Shown one piece after another: positions 18,344-28,651 of a stretch of 64,000 bases of DNA (the first letter of the stretch is position 1; every line of letters starts with the position of its first letter). The DNA is taken from positions 124,001 through 188,000 of the forward strand of contig NZ_SPQT01000007.1 in the NCBI RefSeq assembly GCF_004571025.1. The letters run 5' to 3'. A model generated the notes under the pieces. The model did no database searches. It worked only from the letters and a program-made list of their open reading frames with translations, and had not been told where the DNA came from. The DNA comes from Bradyrhizobium niftali (GTDB lineage: Bacteria > Pseudomonadota > Alphaproteobacteria > Rhizobiales > Xanthobacteraceae). Both the position numbers and the translations under genes were made by a program.

Positions 18344-18831
18344 CGGGCTTCGACCTCTTTCAGGAGCCTGAGGCCGGCCAGGACCCGCAGCTGGTAGTTC
18401 ACGAAGGCGGCAAGCTCGGACAGCCGCACGATATCGGCCTCGCTGACGCCGACCGTCTTCAGCGCCGCGATGTCCTGTCGCGTCGCCTCGCGCGGCGACA
18501 GCGTCAGCAGGTCGGCATGGCGGGCCATGGCGTCGTGCAGGGAATCGCCACACACGCCGCCGGGCCGTGCAAGGGTGGCCAGGTCGAGATCGCTCGCATG
18601 CGCCAGATAGGATTCGTAATGCGCGGTCAGCGCCTCGTCGCCGACGTGCCGGCACATCCGCGCCGCGAGCGCTGCCCGCAGGCCGTGGCTCAGGCCGCCG
18701 GGTTCGCGCGGCAGCAGCACCGCGTCATGGGCGGCTTCGCTGAGGCGCAAAATCTCGGCGCGGGCGTTCAGAGCCTGGCCGAGCCGTGACGCCGCGCGCA
18801 CGCCGGCAATGGTTTCGATCAGCGTGGTCAA
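18340..18831 (-). CDS. CMD-domain protein of the Avi_7170 type
   Basis: 163 residues from TTG 18831. The TTG overlaps the stop of the PLP enzyme gene (TTGA), and GGAG lies six bases before it, so a TTG start fits better than the longer open frame. The protein is helical (LRLSEAAHDAVLLP, HDAMARHADLLTLSPREATRQDI, LKTVGVSEADIVRLSELAAFVNYQLR), like the CMD proteins that accompany Avi_7169-type AhpD proteins. There is no CxxC. It may form a complex with the AhpD partner; the function is unproven. Confidence 0.8.
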   Translation of the reverse strand: MTTLIETIAGVRAASRLGQALNARAEILRLSEAAHDAVLLPREPGGLSHGLRAALAARMCRHVGDEALTAHYESYLAHASDLDLATLARPGGVCGDSLHDAMARHADLLTLSPREATRQDIAALKTVGVSEADIVRLSELAAFVNYQLRVLAGLRLLKEVEAR

Positions 18832-19991
18832 GCAACACTCCGCGGGCTCTGTGGATTGACAACATCCTCGACGGCAAGCGTCAGCGGCTGCGCCGTATCC
18901 AGAAACGACGCCAGGGCAGTCTCGAACGGCGTTGGATCGAGGCCGCGTGCTTTCAGCCATGCGGGGTCATAATAGGTCTGCCGATAGCGCTCGCCGGAAT
19001 CGCAGATCAGCGTGACCAGCGATCCGGTTTGGCCGGCGCTACGCATCTCCGAAGCAATGCGGCACAGCGCCAGGAAATTGGTGCCGGTGGAACCGCCGAC
19101 GGATCGGCGCAGCCGGCGCGACAGTACGTTCATCGCCGCAATCGTTGCTACGTCCGGGATCTTCATCATGCGGTCGACAACGCCAGGCACGAAGGACGGT
19201 TCGCAGCGCGGCCTGCCGACGCCCTCGATCAGCGAGGGCCGCTCGCAAACGTGGGAGCGGTCCTGCGAACGGAAGCAGTCGAAGAAGGCGGAATGCTCGA
19301 CATCGGCGACGCAGAGCCGCGTAGGATATTGGCGATAGCGCAAATACCGTCCGATGGTGGCCGAGGTGCCGCCGGTGCCGGCGCCCATCACGATCCAGTC
19401 CGGCAGCGGACGCGGCTCGCCCTGCAATTGCGTGAAGATCGATTCGGCAATGTTGTTGTTGCCGCGCCAGTCGGTGGCGCGCTCGGCGAAGGTGAACTGG
19501 TCCATGTAGTGGCCGTTCAGGCGGGTGGCGAGCGCGGCAGCCTCGGCATAGAGCGCGCGGCCGTCGTCGATCAGATGGCAGTTGCCGCCATAATGCTCGA
19601 TCGCAGCGATCTTCTCCGCCGAGGTCGTGCGCGGCATCACGGCGTAGAAGGGCACGCCGATCATCTGCGCGAAATAGGCTTCCGACACCGCGGTCGACCC
19701 CGACGATGCCTCGACGACGGGCGTGGCTTCGCGGATGTGGCCATTGCAGAGCGCGTAGAGGAACAGCGAGCGCGCCAGCCGATGCTTCAGGCTGCCGGTC
19801 GGATGCGTGGACTCGTCCTTCAGATAGATATCGATGCCGGCAAGCGCGGGCACGATCAGCCGGATCAGATGCGTGTCGGCCGTGCGGCATTGGTCGGCCT
19901 CGATCGCAGCTACAGCCTCGTCAACCCAGCCGCGCCGGAAGGCCGGACCGGCCGGATTGTGGTGGCGAAAGGGGGTTGGCTCCATCGGCAT
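18828..19991 (-). CDS. PLP-dependent cysteine synthase-like enzyme, fold type II
   Basis: 387 residues from ATG 19991, preceded by GAGAGGA. The PLP lysine is K69 in HPTGSLK69H, followed by VEASSGSTAVSEA, which binds the substrate carboxylate, and the phosphate loop GAGTGGTSATIGRY. It resembles beta-replacement or elimination enzymes acting on cysteine-like substrates; the true substrate is unknown. First gene of a coupled three-gene operon with the two AhpD/CMD genes. It is divergent from a LysR regulator with a 27-bp palindrome between them, which probably controls it. Confidence 0.85.
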   Translation of the reverse strand: MPMEPTPFRHHNPAGPAFRRGWVDEAVAAIEADQCRTADTHLIRLIVPALAGIDIYLKDESTHPTGSLKHRLARSLFLYALCNGHIREATPVVEASSGSTAVSEAYFAQMIGVPFYAVMPRTTSAEKIAAIEHYGGNCHLIDDGRALYAEAAALATRLNGHYMDQFTFAERATDWRGNNNIAESIFTQLQGEPRPLPDWIVMGAGTGGTSATIGRYLRYRQYPTRLCVADVEHSAFFDCFRSQDRSHVCERPSLIEGVGRPRCEPSFVPGVVDRMMKIPDVATIAAMNVLSRRLRRSVGGSTGTNFLALCRIASEMRSAGQTGSLVTLICDSGERYRQTYYDPAWLKARGLDPTPFETALASFLDTAQPLTLAVEDVVNPQSPRSVA

Positions 19992-20008
19992 GACAAGAAT
20001 CCTCTCAT

Positions 20009-20035
20009 AATACTTCTTGCACATCAAGAATTATT
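20009..20035. promoter_or_regulatory. 27-bp palindrome, predicted LysR operator
   Basis: AATACTTCTTG (20009-20019) and CAAGAATTATT (20025-20035) are inverted copies with one mismatch and a five-base spacer. The central TTCTTG/CAAGAA arms are perfect. It lies alone in the 75-bp gap between the PLP gene and the divergent lysR gene, where LysR-type regulators usually bind. Confidence 0.6.
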
Positions 20036-20066
20036 GATCATTCTATATCCACATAATGCAAGCGAC

Positions 20067-21053
20067 ATGACCATGAACCAGGACGTTATCGACATCCGCC
20101 TTCTCGAGGCCTTCGCCGCCGTGATGTCGGCCGGCAGCATCACCGGCGCGGCGCGGCTGCTCGGCCGATCGCAGCCGGTCGTGACGCGTCAGATCCAGGA
20201 TCTCGAAGCTGACGTCGGCTATCTTCTGTTCACCCGGAACGGCCCGCGCATCAGCCCGACGCCAAAGGGCTTGCTGTTTCATGCCGAGGTCGAGCGGCTG
20301 CTGATGGGCTTGAAGCACATCCGCCAGCGCGCCAACGCGATCGGTGCAGGTGCGCTTCCCGTGCTCAGCCTGGCAGCGATCCCGGCGCTGGCGGCCGGCT
20401 TCGTCCCGGCCGCGCTCGCAGCGCTCGAACGCGAGTTGCTGCCAAGCCAGGTCCACGTGCAGGCGCTCTCGGCCGAGAACGTCGTGCAATCGGTGCTGTC
20501 GCAGTCGGTCGATTTCGGCCTTGCGAGCCTGCCGATCCAGCATCCCGGGCTCGACGTGCAGTGGGTCTGCGAGGTGCCCTGCGTCGCGTGCCTCGCGATG
20601 GATCATCCGCTGGCGAAAAAGAAGGTCATTCGCCTGAAGGATCTTGCTGGCGTCCGGCTGCTGACGATGGCTAACCCCTACCGGCTTCGCCGCCGGGTGG
20701 AGGAGGCGCTGGAGCGTGAGGGTGTCGTGCCCGCTGAGGTCATCGACACCAACGCTTCGCTGACGGCGATTGCCATGGCCAAGCAGTCGCTCGGCATCGC
20801 CGTGGTCGAGCCGGTGCTGACCTCCAGCCTGCCGGTGGAGGGCGTCGTCACCCGGCCCCTGGACGTGTCCATTCCCTTCCTGTTCGCCGCGATTGCGCCG
20901 ACCGGGCGCGAGCTGACGCCGACGGTCGCCGCGCTCAACGACGCACTGCGCGCTGCGGTCGCGCTGATGCCTGGCGCAAGGCTGCATAGCGGCGCCGCCG
21001 CGCTGGCCGAGGCCAGCGATGAAACCAGTGAATTCGAGAAAGCTCCCTCATGA
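20067..21053 (+). CDS. LysR-type transcriptional regulator of the PLP/CMD/monooxygenase module
   Basis: 328 residues from ATG 20067 (a second ATG at 20073 is possible). The N-terminal winged helix-turn-helix reads LLEAFAAVMSAGSITGAARLLGRSQPVVTRQIQDLE. The co-inducer domain begins near residue 90 (LPVLSLAAIPALAAGFVPAAL) and runs to SIPFLFAAIAPTGRELTPTV. It overlaps the next gene by ATGA, so regulator and monooxygenase are co-translated, while the PLP operon runs the other way. The ligand is unknown; it could be the substrate of the module. Confidence 0.93.
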   Translation: MTMNQDVIDIRLLEAFAAVMSAGSITGAARLLGRSQPVVTRQIQDLEADVGYLLFTRNGPRISPTPKGLLFHAEVERLLMGLKHIRQRANAIGAGALPVLSLAAIPALAAGFVPAALAALERELLPSQVHVQALSAENVVQSVLSQSVDFGLASLPIQHPGLDVQWVCEVPCVACLAMDHPLAKKKVIRLKDLAGVRLLTMANPYRLRRRVEEALEREGVVPAEVIDTNASLTAIAMAKQSLGIAVVEPVLTSSLPVEGVVTRPLDVSIPFLFAAIAPTGRELTPTVAALNDALRAAVALMPGARLHSGAAALAEASDETSEFEKAPS

Positions 21054-22510
21054 CGACGATGACACCTGACGCGGCGGGCCTCGCGGCGCTTGAAGCGCGC
21101 CTGAAGCAGGATCTGGCCTGGCTCGAACTGCCGGCCAAGTCGTGGGTGCCGCGCCGCGTCGTCGATGGCGAGAGCGTCGTCGACGTCGTCATCGTCGGCG
21201 CAGGCATGGCCGGCCTCGTCGCCTCCGCCATGCTCAGGCGTCTCGGCGTCGACAACCAGCTCGTGCTCGATCGCGCGCGCGCCGGTGAGGAAGGTCCCTG
21301 GGTCACGTTCGCCCGGATGCGGACGCTGCGCTCGCCCAAGGAATTGACCGGCCCCGCGATGGGCATGCCGGCGCTGACCTTCCGCGCCTTCTACGAGGCG
21401 CAATATGGCAGGCAGGCCTGGCAGGCGCTTCACCGCGCGCCGCGCACGATGTGGATGGATTACCTGATCTGGTACCGCAAGGTGCTGGGCCTGCCGGTCC
21501 GCAACGGGGTTTCGGTCGAGCGAATACAGGCGCGCTCCGATGAATTGTTCACACTCGAAATCAGCGAAGGCGGCACGTCGCGGCAAATTCTCGCGCGCCA
21601 CGTCGTGCTGGCGACGGGGCGCGACGGCCTCGGCGGTGCTTACGTGCCGTCGCTGTGCGACGGCATCGACCGACGTTTCTGGGCGCATTCGTCCGCCCCC
21701 ATCGACTTCGAGAGACTTCGCGACAGGCGTGTTGCCGTCGTCGGCGCGGGCGCATCCGCGATGGACAACGCAGCGATGGCGCTGGAAGCGGGCGCAGCGC
21801 GGCTCGACCTCTTCATTCGGCGCGCGGACATCCCGCGCGTCAACAAGTTCACCGGCATCGGCAGCCAGGGCGTCGTCCACGGCTTTGCCGGCCTGTCGGA
21901 TGACTGGAAATGGCGTTTCCTCGATCACACGCTGAAGGCGCAGACGCCGCCGCCGCGTCAAAGCGTGCTGCGCGTCTCCGCCTATCCGCAGGCGCATTTC
22001 CATCTCGCAAGCCCGATCGATGATCTCGTCGTCGCGGGAGACCATCTCATAGTGACGACGCCGAAGGGCCGCTATGCGACCGATTTCATCATCTTCGGCA
22101 CGGGCTTCAAGGTCGACCTCGCGTTGCGCGACGAGCTTGCCGAGTTCGCGCCGCATATCCGCTTCTGGTGCGACCGCTTCCCGGCACCTGACGGCATGGA
22201 CAATGCCGAGCTGGAGAACTCGCCAGACCTCGGCGACAGCTTCCAGTTCCTGGAGAAAGAGCCCGGCGCCTGCCCGATGTTGGCGCGGCTGCATTGCTTC
22301 AACTATCCGGCGACGCTGAGCCACGGAAAGCTCTCCGGCGATATCCCCGCGATCAGCGAGGGCGCCGACCGGCTCGCGCGCGGCATCGTCCGTCGCCTGT
22401 TCGTCGAGGATCGCGAGATTCATTTCGCCAACCTCAAGGCCTTCGCCACGCCGGAACTCGCCGGCGACGAATGGCAGGATGCCGACGTCACCCATCAACC
22501 CGCCGAATAG
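21050..22510 (+). CDS. FAD/NAD(P)-dependent oxidoreductase, flavin-containing monooxygenase type
   Basis: 486 residues. The FAD motif is G50-A-G-M-A-G55 in VVIVGAGMAGL, and a second Rossmann motif VAVVGAGASAMD for NAD(P)H lies near residue 227. DFIIFGTGFKVD is the conserved third motif. It is predicted to oxygenate a small soft nucleophile (N or S) or a ketone; substrate unknown. No signal peptide. It overlaps the lysR stop by four bases and precedes an MHS transporter, so uptake, oxidation and regulation are in one unit. Confidence 0.88.
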   Translation: MTTMTPDAAGLAALEARLKQDLAWLELPAKSWVPRRVVDGESVVDVVIVGAGMAGLVASAMLRRLGVDNQLVLDRARAGEEGPWVTFARMRTLRSPKELTGPAMGMPALTFRAFYEAQYGRQAWQALHRAPRTMWMDYLIWYRKVLGLPVRNGVSVERIQARSDELFTLEISEGGTSRQILARHVVLATGRDGLGGAYVPSLCDGIDRRFWAHSSAPIDFERLRDRRVAVVGAGASAMDNAAMALEAGAARLDLFIRRADIPRVNKFTGIGSQGVVHGFAGLSDDWKWRFLDHTLKAQTPPPRQSVLRVSAYPQAHFHLASPIDDLVVAGDHLIVTTPKGRYATDFIIFGTGFKVDLALRDELAEFAPHIRFWCDRFPAPDGMDNAELENSPDLGDSFQFLEKEPGACPMLARLHCFNYPATLSHGKLSGDIPAISEGADRLARGIVRRLFVEDREIHFANLKAFATPELAGDEWQDADVTHQPAE

Positions 22511-22535
22511 GCGCAACCGGACAGGCAAGCGAGAG

Positions 22536-23840
22536 ATGCAGACGAACAGGAAAGCCATCGCGGCCGCGATCGCCGGCAACGCGCTGGAGTGGTACGACTT
22601 CACGGTGTTCGCGCTGATGACACCGATCATCAAGAACCTGTTCTTCCCGGTCGACCCGAAAATTCCGGGCAGTGAGATCAACGCGCTGCTGCTGACCACC
22701 GCGCTGTTCGGCACCGGCTTCTTCATGCGGCCGATCGGCGGCCTCGTGCTCGGCTATTTCGGCGATCGCAAGGGGCGGAAGGCGGCGATGACGCTCGGCA
22801 TGGGCATCATGGCCGTGTCGGTCGCGCTGTTGGCGTTGACGCCGACCTACGCCACGGCCGGCATTGCGGCGCCGCTGATCGTGCTGTTGGCGCGGCTGTT
22901 GCAGGGCTTTTCGGTCGGCGGCGAGTTCGGCACCTCGACCGCCTATCTGATCGAAGCGGCGCCTCCCGGCCGCACCGGCTTCTATGGCTCGTGGCAGATC
23001 GCCGGCCAGCTCATGGCCAACGTGCTCGGCGCAGTGCTGGGCGCCGTCCTGACGCTGGCGTTCACGCAGGAGCAGCTTGCCGCCGGCGCCTGGCGCATTC
23101 CCTTCTTCGTCGGCCTCGTGATCGTTCCGATCCTGCTCTATATGCGCGCCAGCGTCATCGAGCCCGAAGCTTCCCGGCGCAGCATGGCGACGGTGCACAA
23201 GGACAATTTCATCGCCGCGCTCAAGAATCCCGGCCGCAATTTCCTGATCGGCATGGGCATGGTGGTGGCGAGCGCCGTGTCGTTCTACGTCACCTTCGGC
23301 TACACCGTGACCTATGCCAAGGAGGTGCTGAAGCTGCCGCTGATGCAGAGCTTCCTGGTGCAGATGATCGCGGCAATCGTGATGGTGATCGTCGTGCCGA
23401 TCGCGGGCGCCGTCTCCGACCGCTATCCGCGCAAGCCGCTGTTGCTGGTCTCGTTGATCGGCTATTTCGTCTCGCTCTACCCGCTCTATGCCTGGGTGAT
23501 CTCCGAGCCGTCGATCGCAAGGCTGCTGGTCGCCCAGGTCGTCATCGGCTTCTTCAGCGCCTTCTTCCTCGGCGTCTACTGCACCACGCTGGTCGAGCTG
23601 TTCCCGATCCGCATTCGCTCGACCGCGCTCGCGATCGTCAACAACGTCGCGGTGCTGGTGTTCGGCGGCTTTGCCCAGTTCTTCGTGACCTGGCTGATCG
23701 CGCTCACCGGCTCCCCGCTGGCGCCTATCTTCTATGTCATGATCGGCGTCGGCCTCGGGCTGATCGCGGTGATCGCGATGCGGCCGGAGGACGCCGAGCG
23801 GGAGCAGGTCGCGGACGGCGTCGTCGAACCGGCATCGTGA
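22536..23840 (+). CDS. MFS transporter, metabolite:H+ symporter (MHS) family
   Basis: 434 residues with about twelve membrane segments. AAAIAGNALEWYDFTVFALM is the family opening, and GYFGDRKGRKAAMTLGM is the loop 2-3 signature. MHS proteins import organic acids, betaines or related osmolytes with protons; the substrate here is unknown. ATG 22536 lies in AGCGAGAGATG, 25 bases after the monooxygenase stop. It converges with acdR after six bases with no room for a terminator between them. Confidence 0.9.
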   Translation: MQTNRKAIAAAIAGNALEWYDFTVFALMTPIIKNLFFPVDPKIPGSEINALLLTTALFGTGFFMRPIGGLVLGYFGDRKGRKAAMTLGMGIMAVSVALLALTPTYATAGIAAPLIVLLARLLQGFSVGGEFGTSTAYLIEAAPPGRTGFYGSWQIAGQLMANVLGAVLGAVLTLAFTQEQLAAGAWRIPFFVGLVIVPILLYMRASVIEPEASRRSMATVHKDNFIAALKNPGRNFLIGMGMVVASAVSFYVTFGYTVTYAKEVLKLPLMQSFLVQMIAAIVMVIVVPIAGAVSDRYPRKPLLLVSLIGYFVSLYPLYAWVISEPSIARLLVAQVVIGFFSAFFLGVYCTTLVELFPIRIRSTALAIVNNVAVLVFGGFAQFFVTWLIALTGSPLAPIFYVMIGVGLGLIAVIAMRPEDAEREQVADGVVEPAS

Positions 23841-23846
23841 AGCCGC

Positions 23847-24311
23847 TCAAAACTCCAGCGGTGCGTTGTCGACGACTTCCTTCATCACGAAGAAGGTGCG
23901 GGTCTGGCGCACGCCGGGCAGCGCGATGAGCTGCTCGCCATGGATGCGGTTGAAGTCCTCCATGTCGCCGACGCGGATCTTGAGGAAATAGTCGAAGTCG
24001 CCGGCGACGAGGTGGCAGTCGAGCACGAATTTCAGCTTTGCGATCGCCTGCTCGAAGATGGCAAAGCTTTCCGGCGTCGAGCGGTCCAGCACGACGCCGA
24101 CCATGACCAGGGTCCCCTTTGCCACCTTCTTCGGGGCAACCATGGCCCGGACGGCGGCGATGAAGCCGTCCTCGAACAGGCGCTGGGTGCGGCGATGGCA
24201 GGTCGCGGGGCTGATCGCGACGGTTTCGGCCAGCTCGGCATTGCTGAGCCGGCCGTTATTTTGAAGCAATCTCAATATCTTAAGGTCTACGCGGTCTAAC
24301 CGGGACGACAT
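23847..24311 (-). CDS. acdR: Lrp/AsnC-family regulator of ACC deaminase
   Basis: 154 residues: an AsnC-type helix-turn-helix (LDRVDLKILRLLQNNGRLSNAE, AISPATCHRRTQRLFEDGFI), then the ligand-binding RAM domain (LVMVGVVLDRSTPESFAIFE, VAGDFDYFLKIRVGDMEDFN). Divergence from acdS and Lrp membership identify it as AcdR, which in other rhizobia is needed for acdS induction by 1-aminocyclopropane-1-carboxylate. The identification rests on context. A 15-bp palindrome lies 26 bases upstream of its ATG. Confidence 0.85.
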   Translation of the reverse strand: MSSRLDRVDLKILRLLQNNGRLSNAELAETVAISPATCHRRTQRLFEDGFIAAVRAMVAPKKVAKGTLVMVGVVLDRSTPESFAIFEQAIAKLKFVLDCHLVAGDFDYFLKIRVGDMEDFNRIHGEQLIALPGVRQTRTFFVMKEVVDNAPLEF

Positions 24312-24336
24312 GGAAGGAACTTCCGATATATGATCG

Positions 24337-24351
24337 ATTTCTGAAAGAAAT
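24337..24351. promoter_or_regulatory. 15-bp palindrome, candidate AcdR box
   Basis: ATTTCT (24337-24342) and AGAAAT (24346-24351) are perfect inverted arms with a GAA spacer. AT-rich 15-bp palindromes are the usual form of Lrp/AsnC sites. It sits in the acdR-acdS gap, 26 bases from the acdR start and 123 from acdS. Confidence 0.5.
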
Positions 24352-24474
24352 ATTAGCTAACCTGCCATTCTTCGCAAGATAACATGCAATACGGGCGCAG
24401 CATTCGAGAGCACATTCCTTATCACCTATGCTAGTCGCTGCGGCCAGCTCAACACCAATCGGGATGACCTGACC

Positions 24475-25488
24475 GTGCTGGAAAAATTCGCGCGCTATCC
24501 GCTGACCTTCGGCCCGACGCCCATCGAGAAGCTGGAGCGGCTGTCGAAGCATCTCGGCGGCAATGTCGAGATCTATGCCAAGCGCGAGGACTGCAATTCC
24601 GGTCTCGCCTATGGCGGCAACAAGCTGCGCAAGCTCGAATACATCATCCCGGATGCGATCGCCTCCAACGCCGACACGCTGGTCTCGATCGGCGGCGTGC
24701 AGTCCAACCACACCCGCATGATCGCCGCCGTCGCCGCCAAGATCGGCATGAAGTGCCGCCTGGTGCAGGAAGCCTGGGTGCCGCACGAGGACGCCGTCTA
24801 TGACCGTGTCGGCAACATCATGCTCTCGCGCATCATGGGCGCCGACGTGCGCCTGGTCGACGACGGCTTCGACATCGGCATCCGCAAGAGCTGGGAGCAG
24901 GCGATCGAGGAGGTGAAGGCCGCGGGCGGCAAGCCTTACGCGATTCCCGCCGGCGCCTCCGTGCACAAATTTGGCGGGCTCGGCTATGTCGGCTTCGCCG
25001 AGGAAGTGCGCAAGCAGGAAGCCGAGCTCGGCTTCAAGTTCGACTACATCGTGGTCTGCACCGTCACCGGCTCGACCCATGCCGGCATGCTGGTCGGCTT
25101 CGCCGCCGACGGCCGCGCGCGAAAGGTGATCGGCATCGACGGGTCGTTCACCCCGGCGCAGACCAAGGCGCAAGTGCTTTCGATCGCGCAGAACACGGCC
25201 AAGCTCGTCGAGCTCGGCAAGGACATCGTTGCAGACGATGTCGTGCTGATCGAGGACTACGCCTATCCAGCCTATGGCGTGCCGTCGGAAGAGACCAAGG
25301 AAGCGATCCGCCTCACCGCGCGTCTCGAAGCCATGATCACCGACCCCGTCTACGAGGGCAAGTCGATGCAGGGTCTGATCGACCTGACGCAGAAGGGCTA
25401 TTTCGAGAAGGGCGCGAAGGTCCTCTACGCCCATCTCGGCGGCGCCCCGGCGCTCAACGGCTACGGGTATGCGTTCCGGAATGGCTGA
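24475..25488 (+). CDS. acdS: 1-Aminocyclopropane-1-carboxylate deaminase
   Basis: Opens the cyclopropane ring of ACC, the ethylene precursor of plants, to 2-oxobutanoate and ammonia; in rhizobia it lowers ethylene in roots and promotes nodulation. 337 residues, the usual length. PLP Lys50 ([11 protein letters not shown]) and Ser77 (IGGVQSNH) are present. The pair separating ACC deaminase from D-cysteine desulfhydrase is of the deaminase type: Glu in VYEGKSMQG and Leu in [10 protein letters not shown]. The GTG start is the only one that keeps the conserved N-terminus. Confidence 0.95.
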   Translation: MLEKFARYPLTFGPTPIEKLERLSKHLGGNVEIYAKREDCNSGLAYGGNKLRKLEYIIPDAIASNADTLVSIGGVQSNHTRMIAAVAAKIGMKCRLVQEAWVPHEDAVYDRVGNIMLSRIMGADVRLVDDGFDIGIRKSWEQAIEEVKAAGGKPYAIPAGASVHKFGGLGYVGFAEEVRKQEAELGFKFDYIVVCTVTGSTHAGMLVGFAADGRARKVIGIDGSFTPAQTKAQVLSIAQNTAKLVELGKDIVADDVVLIEDYAYPAYGVPSEETKEAIRLTARLEAMITDPVYEGKSMQGLIDLTQKGYFEKGAKVLYAHLGGAPALNGYGYAFRNG

Positions 25489-25513
25489 GGTTGCCCGCCT
25501 CGCGCCTCATTTA

Positions 25514-25690
25514 CCGCTGTCGTCCCGGCGAAGGCCGGGACCCATACCCCCAGGGAGCAGTTTGGCGAAGAACGTCGTCGCGCGTGCCCCAAGACAAATC
25601 ACGCGGTATGGATCCCGGATCGGCGCTCCGCTACTGGACAGCGCTTCGCGCTGCCAGGCGCTGCGCTTGTCCGGGATGACGATGTGGAGA
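25514..25690. repeat. Palindromic intergenic repeat, copy 2
   Basis: The left end repeats, nearly base for base over about 44 positions, the element at 11811 (CCGCTGTCGTCCCGGCG then AAGGCCGGGACCCATA). The right end, CTTGTCCGGGATGACGA, is the inverted counterpart, and the middle differs and holds its own stem around GCGCTTCGCGCTGCCAGGCG. It fills the gap between converging acdS and recQ. Confidence 0.6.
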
Positions 25691-25723
25691 GGGTTGGCGC
25701 GCTAACAACCGCTACCGCGCCCC

Positions 25724-27589
<1,866 letters not shown>

Positions 27590-27677
27590 GGGTGTGTCGG
27601 AGGCCGTGGGATTCGTCACAAGGCCAGTCGCATGCTGGCGCGGGCGTGGCAAGGCTGTTCGCGCGGCAAGGCCGAGT

Positions 27678-27832
27678 CTTCCCCTCTCCCCTTGTGAGAG
27701 AGGGTGGCTCGCCGCGTAGCGGCGAGACGGGTGAGGGGTTCTCTCGACGGCTTCGATAGAGGTTGATTCGCTGAAACAGACCCCTCATCCGGCGCTTTGC
27801 GCCACCTTCTCCTACAAGGGGAGAAGGAAGAA
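27678..27832. repeat. GC-rich intergenic repeat cluster, copy 1
   Basis: It contains CTCTCCCCTTGTGAGAGAG, the stem CTCGCCGC/GCGGCGAG, GGGTGAGGGGTT, and an inverted end ACCCCTCATCCGGCG with CTTCTCCTACAAGGGGAGAAGG. The same words recur at 31213-31420. It lies upstream of recQ and at the 3' end of the deacetylase gene. Confidence 0.6.
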
Positions 27833-27836
27833 AGAG

Positions 27837-28580
27837 CTACGCCCCGATCCTTCGCAATGCCTCTGCAACGGTCACGATCGGTATGTCGCGCTTGCCGGCC
27901 GCCTCAAGCGCATGGCGCATCAGCTGCGGCGTGCAGCCATAGGGGCTCGGCGCGTTCGCGACGTCATGGCCGTAGAAGATGAGCCATCCGCCGCTCTCGA
28001 CCGCCTCGTCGAAATAGCGATCGACGCCCGCCGCATCGATCTCGCAATCGACCAGCGGTGAGGCGCGCAGGAACTGGAGGTCGATGACGTCGCGATTGAC
28101 GCCGGGCAGAATGCCGCGTGCCGAGCGGAAGGTTCTTGCGAGCTGCGGCTTGCGCCAGACCGAGGCGAGGCCGTACGGATAGGCGAAATTCTCCAGCGCG
28201 ATCGAGGACTCGATGGCGCGGAGATGGCTGCGGTTCCGTTCGATCTCGCGGGTCATGGCGGCCTCGTCGAGATCGACCGCGCACTGGTGCGAAAAGGTGT
28301 GGCAGGCGATCTCGTGGCCGGTACGGTGAAGCCGCACGATCGCGTCGCTCGACAGCCCATGCCAGTGATCCGACGCCCGGTCGATCAGGCTGCCGGCGAT
28401 GTAATAGGTGCCGCGGCCGCCATGCGCTTCGAGGAGCGAGGCGCCCTCGCCGGCGGCACTATCGGGGGCATCGTCGAAGGTAAAGCTCACCATCGGCGCA
28501 TGCGCGGTCAGCCGGTGCGGCGCGGCACGGAAGTGCCGGGCGAGCCGATTGCTCACGCGTCCCTGGAGTGCCGACCACAC
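27837..28580 (-). CDS. Polysaccharide deacetylase (NodB-homology domain)
   Basis: A carbohydrate esterase family 4-type deacetylase of 247 residues. Motif 1 is TFDDAP (catalytic and metal Asp36-Asp37), motif 2 is H94-T-F-S-H98 with the two metal histidines, and the later core reads WLIFYGHDV. GTG 28580, with AGGAA eight bases before it, is the best start; no signal peptide is visible from it. Possible substrates are acetylated amino sugars of cell-surface or signalling polymers. Nothing nearby suggests Nod factor synthesis. It lies 71 bp after metA. Confidence 0.85.
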   Translation of the reverse strand: MWSALQGRVSNRLARHFRAAPHRLTAHAPMVSFTFDDAPDSAAGEGASLLEAHGGRGTYYIAGSLIDRASDHWHGLSSDAIVRLHRTGHEIACHTFSHQCAVDLDEAAMTREIERNRSHLRAIESSIALENFAYPYGLASVWRKPQLARTFRSARGILPGVNRDVIDLQFLRASPLVDCEIDAAGVDRYFDEAVESGGWLIFYGHDVANAPSPYGCTPQLMRHALEAAGKRDIPIVTVAEALRRIGA

Positions 28581-28651
28581 GACTGCGTTTCCTGTGATTC
28601 TGTGATTCCGTATTTCTCTACTGAAACATTCGCGCGCCGGTTGAGGCAAGC

